A stretch of DNA of 64,000 nucleotides, from positions 62,001 through 126,000 of the forward strand of contig CAVPJV010000009.1 in the NCBI GenBank assembly GCA_963705515.1, given 5' to 3'. How positions within the stretch are numbered: the first letter of the stretch is position 1; each line of letters opens with the position of its first letter. The position numbers and the translations under genes were made by a program. The notes beneath the pieces are model-generated. The model did no database searches, was not told where the DNA came from, and saw nothing but the letters and a program-made list of their open reading frames with translations. Below, in pieces: positions 31,636 to 40,269 of the stretch. This stretch comes from Gaiellasilicea sp963705515 (lineage in GTDB: Bacteria; Actinomycetota; Thermoleophilia; Gaiellales; Gaiellaceae).

Positions 31636-32355
31636 ATGATCGGCGGGACGACTGCTCTCGTTGGGCTGCTCCGCGACCCGAAGGTCGGCTCGCTCTCGCC
31701 GCGGATGCAGAACGCCGCCTTCGCCGCGCTTGCGCTCGACGTCGCCTACGTCCCGCTCGGCGTCGCGCCGGAGCAGCTGAAGGATGCGGTCCGCGGGATG
31801 GTCGCGACTGGGGTTCCTCGGCGCCAACGTGACGACGCCGCACAAGCTTGCCGTCGTCGCGCTCTGCGACGAGGTCGAGGGCGGCAATCGAGTCGGTGAA
31901 CACGCTCGTGATCCGCGACGGCCGTGTGCTCGGCTCGAGCACGGATACCGCCGCGCTCGGCGACCGCCGGCCGGGGCGCGCCGCCGTCGTCGGCGCCGGC
32001 GGCGCGGCGACGGCGTGGATCGACGAGCTGCGCGCACGCGGAGCCAAGGTCGACGTCTTCTCGCGGAGAGGCGAGTGGCCACCCCGGACGGACGACGCCG
32101 AGCTCGTCGTGCACGCGACGCCGGTCAAGGACGAGGCGCTCTTCGAGCCACGCGGAGGCCAGATCGTGATCGACCTCGCGTACCGGGCCGAGGGAGGGGA
32201 GACGGCGCTCACAGCCGCGGCCCGGGCCGCGGGCGCGGACGTCGTCGACGGCCTGGACGTGCTCGTCGCGCAAGGAGCAGCGTCGTTCGAGCTCTGGACC
32301 GCGCTGCCAGCCCCGGTTGACGTCATGCGCGCCGCAGTACGCTCTGCGCGCGTGA
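31636..32355 (+). CDS. aroE: Shikimate dehydrogenase, with two apparent frameshifts
   Basis: Homology runs through three frames. Frame 1 gives GLLRDPKVGSLSPRMQNAAF (substrate motif SLSPxMxNAAF); removing one G from the run at 31810-31813 gives TGFLGANVTTPHKLAVV; removing one G from 31879-31881 gives EAAIESVNTLVIRDGRVLG. Then come the NADP motif VVGAGGAATAWIDEL, DLAYRAEGG and VLVAQGAASFELW. It reduces 3-dehydroshikimate with NADPH. The 3' end is ambiguous: the last frame has no stop before aroC. The end given is the TGA that overlaps the aroC GTG, which would need one more indel. Confidence 0.8.
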
Positions 32356-33444
32356 CGCTTGCTCTCACCACTCGCCGGCGAGTCGCACGGGCCGGCGCTC
32401 GTGGCGATCCTGACCGGGCTGCCCGCCGGGCTGACGCTCGACCGCGCTGCGATCGACGCAGATCTGCACCGGCGCCAGCAGGGCTACGGGCGCAGCCCGC
32501 GCCAGCAGCTCGAGCAGGACGAGGTCGAAGTGCTCGCCGGCCTCCGGCACGGGCGCACGCTGGGAACGCCGCTCGCGCTCGTCGTCCGCAACCGCGATCA
32601 CAAGAACTGGGAGTGGGGGATGAACCCGTGGCAGCCCGAGGGCGAGCCGTCCGGGAAGGGAACGAAGCCCGTGACGCTGCCACGTCCCGGTCACGCCGAC
32701 CTCGCCGGTGTCTTGAAGTACGGCCACGAGGACGTGCGCGACGCGCTCGAGCGGGCAAGCGCCCGCCACACGGCTGTGTTCGTCGCGGCCGGCGCCGTTG
32801 CAAAGGCGCTCCTCCGCGAGCTCGGGATCGAGGTCGCGGGCTCGGTGCTCGAGATCGGCGGCAAGCGCGAGAACTGGGAGGCGGCGATCGACGCCGCACG
32901 GGCCGACCGCGACACGCTCGGCGGGATCGTCGAGGTTCGCACCACGGGTGTCTTCCCCGGGCTGGGCTCGTACGCCACCCGCGAGGACCGGCTCGACGCG
33001 CGGCTCGCGGCGGCGCTGATGGGAATCCAGGCGGTGAAGGGGGTCGAGGTCGGCGACGGCTTCGCACTCGCTCGCGAGCGCGGCTCGGCAGCCCACGACG
33101 AGATCGAGCCCGGCCTGACGCGTCGCTCCAACCGCGCCGGTGGGATCGAGGCGGGAATGTCGAACGGTGAGGAGCTCGTCGTCCGCGCCGGCATGAAGCC
33201 GCTGCCGACGCTGATGCGTCCGCTCGACTCCGTCGACCTCGCCACCGGCGATCCGGCTCAGGCCCTCGTCGAGCGCAGCGACGTCGCCGCGGTCGAAGCG
33301 CTGGCGGTCGTCGCCGAGGCGGCGGTCGCGTGGGAGCTTGCGCGGGCCGCGCGGGAGAAGCTCGGCGGCGACGCGCTCGTCGACATGCTCGCGGCGCATG
33401 CGGCCTACGTGCAGCGAGTCCAGGAGCGGAAACGCACGCCCTAG
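32352..33444 (+). CDS. aroC: Chorismate synthase, apparent +1 frameshift near the start
   Basis: The body is intact: AGESHGPALVAILTGLPAGL, RRQQGYGRSPRQQLEQDEVEVLAG, GMSNGEELVVRAGMKPLPT. The N-terminus restores the canonical TAGESHG only if translation starts at GTG 32352 (ALTT...) and one base, probably C32373, is removed. A TTG at 32359 is in frame without correction but yields the atypical LAGESHG. It converts EPSP to chorismate with reduced FMN. TACGCT lies 8 nt before GTG 32352. Confidence 0.88.
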
Positions 33445-34847
33445 ACCGTCACGTTGCGCTGATCGGCTTCATGGGCGCGGGGAAGTCCACGCTCGGGGCC
33501 GCGCTCGCGGAGCAGCTGGGGCGTCCCTTCTTCGACGTCGACGGCGAGATCGAGCGGGAGGAGCCGATCGCGCGGATCTTCGAGACCGGGGGCGAGGCTG
33601 CGTTCCGCCTGCGCGAGTCGAAGCATGCGCTCGAGGCGCTCGGCTCGACGACACCGGCCGTGATCGCGCTCGGCGGCGGTGCCGTCGGCACTGACCAGAT
33701 CCGGAAGGCCTTGCGCGATCGCGCCTTGACGGTCCTGGTCGAGATCGACGCCGACGAGGCTTGGCGGCGTGTCGCGGGAGAGAGGCCGCTCGCGCAGGAC
33801 GAGGCGGCGTTCCGAACGCTGTACGACCAGCGGCAGCCGCTCTACGACGACGCGGCGGACGCACGGACGGCGGATCTCGAAGGCGCCGTCCTCGCCGCGG
33901 GCGGCGTCCACGTCGAGCCCGGCGCGCTGGAGCGGCTCGGCGAGCTCGTCCCGGCCGAGGGCCAGGTCGAGATCGTCAGCGACGCCAGGGTGGCGGGGAT
34001 CTACGGCATGGACGTGCAGCTCGCGCTCGGCGCGCGCGCCCGCGCCGTCCACGAGCTCGCGCCGGGGGAGCAGGCGAAGACGGTCGAGTCGCTGGAAGCC
34101 CTCTGGCATGCGCTGCGGCTCGAGCGGTCGGGCACGCTCGTCGCGCTCGGCGGCGGGTGCACGACGGACGTCGCCGGCTTCGCCGCGGCCACTTACTTTC
34201 GCGGGATCGACTGGGTCGCCGTGCCGACGACACTCGTCGGCCAGGTCGACGCGGCGATCGGGGGCAAGACCGCGATCGACCTCCCCGACGGGAAGAATCT
34301 CGTCGGCGCCTTCCACTGGCCGGTTCGGACGGTGATCGATCCCGTCACGTTGGAGACGCTCCCCGAGGAGGAGGTCGCGAACGGGCAGGCCGAGGTCGTC
34401 AAGACCGGGCTGCTGGCGGGCGAGCCGATCTGGGAGCTGCCGCTCGGCGAGCAGGTCCGCCGCGCCGCCGCGTTCAAGACCGCGCTCTGCCTGCGCGACC
34501 CGCACGACCGCGGCGAGCGCGCGCAGCTCAACCTCGGCCACACGTTCGCGCACGCCCTCGAGGCAGCCGCGGACTACGCGCTCCCACACGGCCGCGCGGT
34601 CGCACTCGGGCTGCTCGCCGCGCTGCGGCTCTCCGGCCTCGACACGAAAATGGTCGAGGAGACGCTCCGGCCAGAGCGCGTCCGGGTCGACCGCGACGCG
34701 GCCTGGGCAGCGCTTGCGCGCGACAAGAAGGTCGTCGACGGGACGCCGCGCCTGGTGCTGCTCGAAGCGCCCGGCAAGCCGCGGGTCGGCGTCGAGGTGC
34801 CGTCTGCAGACGTCCGTGCGGCACTCGATGCTCTGATCGACGGATAG
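33444..34847 (+). CDS. aroKB: Bifunctional shikimate kinase / 3-dehydroquinate synthase
   Basis: One open frame encodes both enzymes. Residues about 1-160: shikimate kinase with P-loop GFMGAGKST, FDVDGEIE, GGEAAFRLRES and ALGGGAV. From about 170: dehydroquinate synthase with VALGGGCTTDVAGFAAATYFRG, PTTLVGQVDAAIGGKTAIDLP, KNLVGAFHWP, the zinc ligand region LNLGHTFAHALE and LPHGRAVALG. It covers pathway steps 2 and 5. The start is unresolved: homology extends to RHVALIGF but the first legal ATG (33471) would cut the P-loop strand, so another indel near 33444 is likely. Confidence 0.9.
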   Translation, partial: DRHVALIGFMGAGKSTLGAALAEQLGRPFFDVDGEIEREEPIARIFETGGEAAFRLRESKHALEALGSTTPAVIALGGGAVGTDQIRKALRDRALTVLVEIDADEAWRRVAGERPLAQDEAAFRTLYDQRQPLYDDAADARTADLEGAVLAAGGVHVEPGALERLGELVPAEGQVEIVSDARVAGIYGMDVQLALGARARAVHELAPGEQAKTVESLEALWHALRLERSGTLVALGGGCTTDVAGFAAATYFRGIDWVAVPTTLVGQVDAAIGGKTAIDLPDGKNLVGAFHWPVRTVIDPVTLETLPEEEVANGQAEVVKTGLLAGEPIWELPLGEQVRRAAAFKTALCLRDPHDRGERAQLNLGHTFAHALEAAADYALPHGRAVALGLLAALRLSGLDTKMVEETLRPERVRVDRDAAWAALARDKKVVDGTPRLVLLEAPGKPRVGVEVPSADVRAALDALIDG

Positions 34848-34850
34848 CAT
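34845..34850 (+). promoter_or_regulatory. -10 hexamer TAGCAT for aroQ
   Basis: TAGCAT spans the aroKB stop codon and lies 7 nt before GTG 34858. Confidence 0.45.
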
Positions 34851-34857
34851 CGCGGCC

Positions 34858-35283
34858 GTGCGCGTCGCCGTCCTCAACGGGGTCAACCTCGACGCCCTCG
34901 ACAAACGCGATCCGGCGATCTACGGCGGGCTCGGCCTCGCTGAGCTGGAGAGCCAGATCTATGCATGGTCGAAGGTGCTCGAGTGCACGACCCGCTGCCG
35001 CCAGACGAACCACGAAGGTCAGTTCGTCGACTGGTGCCACGACGCGCTCGACTGGGCGGGCGGGGTCATCGTCAACCCCGGCGCGTGGTCGCACTACAGC
35101 TACGCGATCCGCGACGCGATCGAGCTCTTCAAGGTGCCGGTCGTCGAGGTGCACCTGTCCAACATCGAGGAGCGGGAAGAGTGGCGGCGGCATTCCGTGA
35201 TCGCCGACCTCGCCGCCAAGCGGATCCTCGGCAAAGGCCCGGAGGGCTACAAGGAGGCGCTTGAATGGCTGGCGAAGCAGTGA
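34858..35283 (+). CDS. aroQ: Type II 3-dehydroquinate dehydratase
   Basis: 141 residues, the type II size. NGVNLDALDKRDPAIYGG holds the flexible-lid Tyr/Arg region (usual NGPNLNLLGxRxPxxYG), TNHEGQFVDW the conserved Glu, IVNPGAWSHYSYAIRDAI the Asn-Pro-Gly and catalytic His, and VVEVHLSNIEEREEWR the last conserved block. It dehydrates 3-dehydroquinate to 3-dehydroshikimate, pathway step 3. The Asn-Pro to Asn-Val and Leu-Gly to Leu-Asp changes near the start are slightly unusual. Confidence 0.93.
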   Translation: MRVAVLNGVNLDALDKRDPAIYGGLGLAELESQIYAWSKVLECTTRCRQTNHEGQFVDWCHDALDWAGGVIVNPGAWSHYSYAIRDAIELFKVPVVEVHLSNIEEREEWRRHSVIADLAAKRILGKGPEGYKEALEWLAKQ

Positions 35284-36321
35284 GCAGGATCGAGCGACTC
35301 GCGGCATTGCTGGACGAGCCGCTGCTCGTCACGAGCGGCGTCAACGTCCGCTATCTCACCGGCCTGCAGAGCTCGAACGCGGCCCTGCTCGTGGCGCCCG
35401 ACGGCGACGCGACGCTGTTCACCGACTTCCGCTACGCGCAGAAGGCGCGCGCGCTCGAGGGCGTCCGCTTCGAGCAGACGGCGCGCGCCGTGTTCGGCGA
35501 CCTCTCGACGCGGCTGGCGGGCCGGACGATCTGGATCGAAGGCCACGTCGTCACCGTCGCCGCGAACGAGCAGCTACGCGAGGGCGGTGTCGACACCGTG
35601 CCGCAGTCAGGCCTCGTCGAGCGCCTGCGCGCGATCAAGGAGCCGGGGGAGATCGCGACGATCCGCGAGGCGGCTGCGATCTCGGACAAGGTCTTCACCG
35701 CGCTCGCCGAGGAGCAGTTCACGGGGCGCACGGAGCGCGAGCTGGCGTGGCGGGTGCGCGAGCTCTTCCACGAGCACGGCGCGTCCGGAGCTTGCGTTCG
35801 ACACGATCGTCGCCGCGGCCGAGAACGGCGCCAGCCCGCATGCGGATGTCCGCGACGCCGAGATCCCGGCGAACACGCTCGTGACGATCGACGCCGGCTG
35901 TCGCATCGACGGCTACGCGTCGGACTGCACCCGCACCTTTGCGACCGGTGACCTGCCGGACGAGCTGGCGCGGGCGTACGAGGTCTGCCTCGAGGCGGAG
36001 CTCGCCGGGCTCGCGGCGTACGGCCCCGGCGTGAGCGGGCGCGACGCCGACGCTGCTGCACGCGATCTCATCACCGCCGCGGGGTTCGGGGAGAACTTCG
36101 GCCACGGCCTCGGCCACGGGATCGGGCTCGAGGTGCACGAGCAACCGGCGGCGCGCGCTGAGTCGACGGACACCTTCGAAGCCGGGAACGTGATCAGCTG
36201 CGAGCCGGGCATCTACATCCCGGATGTCGGCGGCGTCCGGATCGAGGACATGGTGCTCGTCACCGACGACGGCAGCGAGCGGCTCACCCACGCGGACAAG
36301 CAGCTGACGACCGTCAGGTAA
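35280..36321 (+). CDS. Xaa-Pro aminopeptidase (M24B), with an apparent +1 frameshift
   Basis: GTG 35280 overlaps the aroQ stop (GTGA). N-terminal creatinase-like domain: LLDEPLLVTSGVNVRYLTGLQSSNAALLV. Removing one G at 35787-35788 joins FHEHGAS to ELAFDTIVAAAENGASPHA, and the catalytic domain follows: TIDAGCRIDGYASDCTRTFATG (metal Asp pair), GFGENFGHGLGHGIGLEVHEQP (His), VISCEPGIYI and GVRIEDMV (Glu). The peptidase-efp order downstream of the aro genes is classic. The frameshift is probably a sequence error. Confidence 0.88.
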
Positions 36322-36324
36322 CCT
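36319..36324 (+). promoter_or_regulatory. -10-like hexamer TAACCT before efp
   Basis: TAACCT includes the peptidase stop codon and lies 9 nt before GTG 36334; spacing longer than the usual 6-7 nt, so weaker support. Confidence 0.35.
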
Positions 36325-36333
36325 GCGCGCGCC

Positions 36334-36900
36334 GTGGCCGACGTCGTCAGTACCAACGAGTTCAAGAACGGGATGCACGTCGAGATCGACGGCTCGGTCT
36401 GGCGCATTCTCGAGTTCCAGCACGTGAAGCCGGGCAAGGGCGGAGCGTTCGTGCGCACGAAGGTGAAGAGCGTCGACTCCGGCTCCGTCGTCGACAAGAC
36501 CTTCCGCGCCGGCGAGAAGTTCCCGCGCGTCTTCACCGAGGTCAAGAACATGCAGTACTTGTACGACTCCGGCGACGAGGTCGTCTTCATGGACGAGCAG
36601 ACGTACGAGCAGATGTCGCTCCCGCACGCGTCGCTGGAGACCGAGCTGCCCTACATGCAGCCGTCGACCCCGGTGCAGCTCCTCTTCGTCGGCGGCAAGC
36701 CGTCGGGCGTGCAGCTGCCCTCCTCGATCGAGCTCACGGTCACCGACACCGAGCCCGGCGTGAAGGGCGACACGGTCTCGAACGTGACGAAGCCGGCGAC
36801 GCTCGAGACGGGCGCCGTCGTCGCAGTGCCGCTCTTCGTGAACCCGGGCGACCGGGTCAAGGTCGATCCCCGCGAAGGCCGCTACATTAGCCGCGCCTGA
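36334..36900 (+). CDS. efp: Translation elongation factor P
   Basis: 188 residues, standard length. KOW-like domain 1 has STNEFKNGMHVEIDGSVWRILEFQHVKPGKGGAFVRTKVK, in which KPGKGGAF holds the loop residue modified in some bacteria. The two OB domains follow, with GDTVSNVTKPATLETGAVVAVPLFVNPGDRVKVDPREGRYISR at the end. It relieves ribosome stalling at polyproline, relevant here given the Pro-rich proteins. Directly followed by the second 85-bp element. Confidence 0.96.
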   Translation: MADVVSTNEFKNGMHVEIDGSVWRILEFQHVKPGKGGAFVRTKVKSVDSGSVVDKTFRAGEKFPRVFTEVKNMQYLYDSGDEVVFMDEQTYEQMSLPHASLETELPYMQPSTPVQLLFVGGKPSGVQLPSSIELTVTDTEPGVKGDTVSNVTKPATLETGAVVAVPLFVNPGDRVKVDPREGRYISRA

Positions 36901-36984
36901 GCTTGTGTCTATCAGACACAAGCTTCGTACACACCCGCATGGTTGCGCGGCCGACGAGGCGCTTGTGTTTCTGAAACACAAAGT
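36900..36984 (+). repeat. 85-bp double-palindrome element, copy 2
   Basis: Perfect palindrome AGCTTGTGTCT/AGACACAAGCT with ATC spacer (36900-36924), 10 nt, core CCGCATGGTTGCGCGG (36935-36950, exact reverse complement of the copy-1 core), 9 nt, then a second palindrome with TTGTGTTT/AAACACAA arms (36960-36984). The arm change TCT to TTT is matched by AGA to AAA on the other arm, so pairing is preserved. It begins at the last base of the efp stop codon. Confidence 0.85.
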
Positions 36985-37003
36985 CTCCCGGACCGGCACT
37001 CGG

Positions 37004-37009
37004 TAGTCT
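37004..37009 (+). promoter_or_regulatory. -10 hexamer TAGTCT for the carboxylase genes
   Basis: TAGTCT, 6 nt before GTG 37016, just downstream of the second 85-bp element. Confidence 0.5.
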
Positions 37010-37015
37010 CCGCAC

Positions 37016-38818
37016 GTGCCGCGGCTCGTCGACACCACCATTCGCCTGCTCTCGCAGGAACCGCTCGCGGGACGGGTCCCCACCGGGGAGCTGCTCCGGA
37101 TCGCGGAAGTGCTCGACGGCGCCGGCTTCGCGCTGCTCGAGGTCTCCGGCGGCGGCGTCTTCGACACGGCCGTCCGGCGCGGCGTCGAGAGCCCGTGGGA
37201 GCGCATCCGCGCGCTGAAGTCGCGAACGTCGACGCCGCTCGGCCTGGCGCTGCGCGGCCGCTTCCTCGTGGGCGCGCGTCCCGTCGGCGCCGATTTCGTG
37301 CGCCGCTTCGTCGCCTCCGCGGCCGAGAACGGCATCGACGTCTTCCGCCTTCACGACCCGCTCAACGACGTCTCCAACCTCCGCGAGCCGGGTGAGGCGA
37401 TCGTCGCCGCGGGCAAGGAGTTCCACGCGGGGCTCGTCTACAGCCCAGGCGACGAGGGTGCCATGGACAAGCTCGTCGAGCAGGCACGGGAGCTCTCCGA
37501 GATCAAGGCCACCCGAGCGCTCGTCCACGACCCGAGCGGCGGGCTCGAGCCGCACCAGGCAGCCGAGCTCGTTGGCCGCGTCAAGGAGGCGTCGGGCCTT
37601 CCCGTTGGTTTTTACTGCCAGGGCGCCGGCGGGACCGCGTTGGCGGACTCGCTCGAGGCGGCCAGGGCCGGCGCGGACATGATCGCCTGCGCCGTCTACC
37701 CGCTCGCGCTCTCGCTCCATCGCGTCGCGGGCGAGTCGCTCGCCTCCGCGCTCGCCGGGATGGGCCTCGACACCGGCGTCGACGTTGCCAAGCTGTGGGA
37801 GGCCTCCGACCTCGTCGACGAGCACATCGGCGACGAGATCGTGACGCCGCATGCGCCGCGGATCGCTGTGCGCGCGGCCGAGTATGACCTGCCGACCGGG
37901 CTCGTCGCCGCCCTCGACACGCACCTGCGTGCGCACGCGGCCGACGACCGCCTGCTCGAGACGCTCGACGAGCTGCAGCAGATCCGGCGCGAGACCGGCT
38001 GGCCGCCGCTCGCCGCCCCGATCGGCCAGATCCTCGCCTCGCAGGCGCTGATCCACGTGCTCTCGGCCCGCCGCTACGGGACGGTCGTCGACGAGTTCCG
38101 CTCGCTCGTCCAGGGCGGCTTCGGCAGCCCGCCCGGCTCCGTCGACGCGACCGTCGCGCGAGCGGTCGAACTGCTCTCGGACGGCCTCGCACCGCTCGAC
38201 GAGGACCCGCCGACTGCCGAGGACGTCCGGCTCGAGGCCGAAGGCCTGGCCGCGAGCGAGGAGGAGCTCGTCCTGATCGCGCTCTTCGGCGAGGAGGCCG
38301 AGGCGCTGCTGCGCACGATCAGGGCCCGCCACAACCGCGACGATCGCGGCGAGACGACGCTCGAGGAGACGCGCGAGCAGCGCATCCGCGAGCTCGTCCG
38401 GATCGTCCAGGAGAGCGGCGTCGCCGAGGTCGAGATCGAGGACGAGGGGATGCGCGTCTCCGTCCGCCGGGCCGACGAGCGCCCGGCGCTGCAGCTGGCG
38501 GCCCCGCTCGCCGACGACGAGCCCGGCGAGCTGCCGGTGCTCCCCGCCGCGTCGACCGGCTCGATCCGGGTCGAGTCGCCGATGGTGGGCGTCTTCTATC
38601 GCCAGTCGGAGCCGGGGACGCCGCCGTTCGTGGATGTGGGCGACGTCGTCACGCCCGGCCAGACGCTCTGTCTGCTCGAGGCGATGAAGCTCTTCAACGA
38701 GCTGAAGGCGGACGCCACCGGCCGGGTGACCGCGATCCACGCCGAGAACGGCAAGCCGGTCGAGTTCGGGCAGCTCCTCTTCGAGCTCGAGCCGATCGCC
38801 GCGCCGCCGACGCTCTGA
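37016..38818 (+). CDS. Degenerate carboxyltransferase domain fused to a biotin carrier domain
   Basis: 600 residues. Residues 1-330 align with the OadA/PycB carboxyltransferase barrel (SPWERIRALKSRTSTPLGLALRG, FVASAAENGIDVFRLHDPLNDVSNL, GWPPLAAPIGQILASQALIHVL). The usual metal ligands appear lost: the Asp of 'RD' is Leu11, the carboxylated Lys is His171, and the HxH pair is Tyr200/Gln202. Residues about 455-600 are an AccB-type carrier with IRELVRIVQESGVAEVEIED and biotin site EAMKLF (Lys558). accC follows with a TGATG overlap. It may carry carboxyl-biotin for another transferase rather than catalyse transfer itself. Confidence 0.8.
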   Translation: MPRLVDTTIRLLSQEPLAGRVPTGELLRIAEVLDGAGFALLEVSGGGVFDTAVRRGVESPWERIRALKSRTSTPLGLALRGRFLVGARPVGADFVRRFVASAAENGIDVFRLHDPLNDVSNLREPGEAIVAAGKEFHAGLVYSPGDEGAMDKLVEQARELSEIKATRALVHDPSGGLEPHQAAELVGRVKEASGLPVGFYCQGAGGTALADSLEAARAGADMIACAVYPLALSLHRVAGESLASALAGMGLDTGVDVAKLWEASDLVDEHIGDEIVTPHAPRIAVRAAEYDLPTGLVAALDTHLRAHAADDRLLETLDELQQIRRETGWPPLAAPIGQILASQALIHVLSARRYGTVVDEFRSLVQGGFGSPPGSVDATVARAVELLSDGLAPLDEDPPTAEDVRLEAEGLAASEEELVLIALFGEEAEALLRTIRARHNRDDRGETTLEETREQRIRELVRIVQESGVAEVEIEDEGMRVSVRRADERPALQLAAPLADDEPGELPVLPAASTGSIRVESPMVGVFYRQSEPGTPPFVDVGDVVTPGQTLCLLEAMKLFNELKADATGRVTAIHAENGKPVEFGQLLFELEPIAAPPTL

Positions 38819-40176
38819 TGTTCGACCGCGTGCTCGTGGCGAACCGCGGCGAGATCGCCGTCAGGATCATCCGCGCGATCCACGAGCTCGGCGCGGAGGC
38901 CGTCGCCGTCTACTCCACCGCCGACCGGGACGCGCTGCACGTCCGCCTCGCCGACCGGGCGGTCTGCATCGGCCCGCCCTCGGCTTCGGAGAGCTACCTG
39001 CGCATCGCCAACGTGATCGCCGCGGCCGACACGACGGGCTGCGAGGCCGTCCATCCGGGCTACGGCTTCCTCTCCGAGAACCCGGCCTTCGTGCGGGCGT
39101 GCGAGGACAACGACCTCGTCTTCGTCGGTCCCGGCGCGGACGTGATGGAGCGGATGGGCGACAAGGCACGAGCGAAGGCAGAGATGAAGGCCGCCGGTGT
39201 CCCGCTCGTGCCGGGCACCGAGGGCGGCGCGTCGCTCGCCGACGTGCGCGCCGCGGCCGAGGAGCTCGGCTACCCGGTGCTGCTGAAGGCGACGGCGGGC
39301 GGCGGCGGCAAGGGGATGCGGCTCGTCCACGGCCCGGACGAGCTCGAGGCGGCGTACTCGACCGCCCGCGTCGAGGCCGAGGCCGCGTTCTCGGACGGCT
39401 CGCTCTACCTCGAGAAGGCGCTCGTCCCGGCGCGGCACGTCGAGATCCAGGTGCTCTGCGACAAGGACGGCGGCGTGCTCACGCTCGGCGAGCGCGAGTG
39501 CTCGATCCAGCGGCGCCACCAGAAGCTGATCGAGGAGTCGCCCTCGCCCGCGTTGGACGCCGACACGCGTGAGGAGATGGAGGCCGCGGCGGAGCGGGCG
39601 TGCCGGACGATCGGCTACGAGAACGCCGGGACCTTCGAGTTCCTGCTCGGCGCCGACGGCACCTTCCACTTCATCGAGCTGAACGCCCGCCTCCAGGTCG
39701 AGCATCCCGTCAGCGAGCTCGTCACCGGCGTCGACCTGGTGCGGGAGCAGCTGCGCGTCGCCGCAGGGGAGCCGCTGTCGCTGACCGGCCGGGCGCCGCG
39801 CCGCGGGCACGCATTGGAGATCCGGCTCAACGCCGAGGATCCTGCGCGCGACTTCGCGCCCGCACCGGGGACGATCACGCGCTTCCGGCCGCCGCTCGGC
39901 CCCGGCGTCCGCATCGACACGCATCTCGAGGAGGGCTCGGCGATCTCGCCGTACTACGACTCGCTGATCGCGAAGCTCATCGTCTGGGCCGAGGACCGGC
40001 CGGCCGCGATCGCGCGCGGAATCCGCGCGCTCGAGGAGATCGGCCTCGACGGCGTGCCGACGACGCGCGGGCTCGCGCTCGACATCCTCCGCTCGGCCGA
40101 GTTCGCAGGGGGCGAGTACTCGACGAGCTTCCTCGCGGAGATGGAGGGGCGCCTTCCGGCGCTCACCGCCGGATGA
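38818..40176 (+). CDS. accC: Biotin carboxylase
   Basis: 452 residues. FDRVLVANRGEIAVRIIRAIHELG, then ATP-grasp elements: LLKATAGGGGKGMRLVHGPDEL (Gly-rich loop), HVEIQVLCDKDG, ERECSIQRRHQKLIEESPS, and GTFEFLLGADGTFHFIELNARLQVEHPVSELVTG with the metal Glu and Asn. It carboxylates the biotin on the carrier encoded just upstream, using ATP and bicarbonate. No accA/accD or complete pyruvate carboxylase is in the window, so the final acceptor is not determined. Confidence 0.94.
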   Translation: MFDRVLVANRGEIAVRIIRAIHELGAEAVAVYSTADRDALHVRLADRAVCIGPPSASESYLRIANVIAAADTTGCEAVHPGYGFLSENPAFVRACEDNDLVFVGPGADVMERMGDKARAKAEMKAAGVPLVPGTEGGASLADVRAAAEELGYPVLLKATAGGGGKGMRLVHGPDELEAAYSTARVEAEAAFSDGSLYLEKALVPARHVEIQVLCDKDGGVLTLGERECSIQRRHQKLIEESPSPALDADTREEMEAAAERACRTIGYENAGTFEFLLGADGTFHFIELNARLQVEHPVSELVTGVDLVREQLRVAAGEPLSLTGRAPRRGHALEIRLNAEDPARDFAPAPGTITRFRPPLGPGVRIDTHLEEGSAISPYYDSLIAKLIVWAEDRPAAIARGIRALEEIGLDGVPTTRGLALDILRSAEFAGGEYSTSFLAEMEGRLPALTAG

Positions 40177-40200
40177 CGTCGCTCGCTTCGACTCGCTCCC

Positions 40201-40245
40201 GTGGGGACGCCCCCGCTTCGGTCGTGTGGGACTCCAAGTCCCCAC
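40201..40245. terminator. Hairpin(s) after accC
   Basis: GTGGGGAC (40201-40208) can pair with GTCCCCAC (40238-40245), or the inner GGGAC/GTCCC (40228-40242) can form alone. No T run. A possible terminator for the carboxylase genes. Confidence 0.35.
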
Positions 40246-40269
40246 CCTAAGCTCGGCCAAGGACGGCCC

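Noticed and set aside
32359..32385. TTG 32359 as the aroC start, avoiding a frameshift
   Set aside because: It gives an atypical LAGESHG N-terminus; GTG 32352 with one base removed restores the canonical TAGESHG, and TACGCT lies 8 nt before it. Not fully excluded.
36939..36974. 11-codon ORF (ATG in the core of 85-bp element copy 2)
   Set aside because: Copy 1 has a related but different short frame with an early stop and no ribosome site; coding is not supported.
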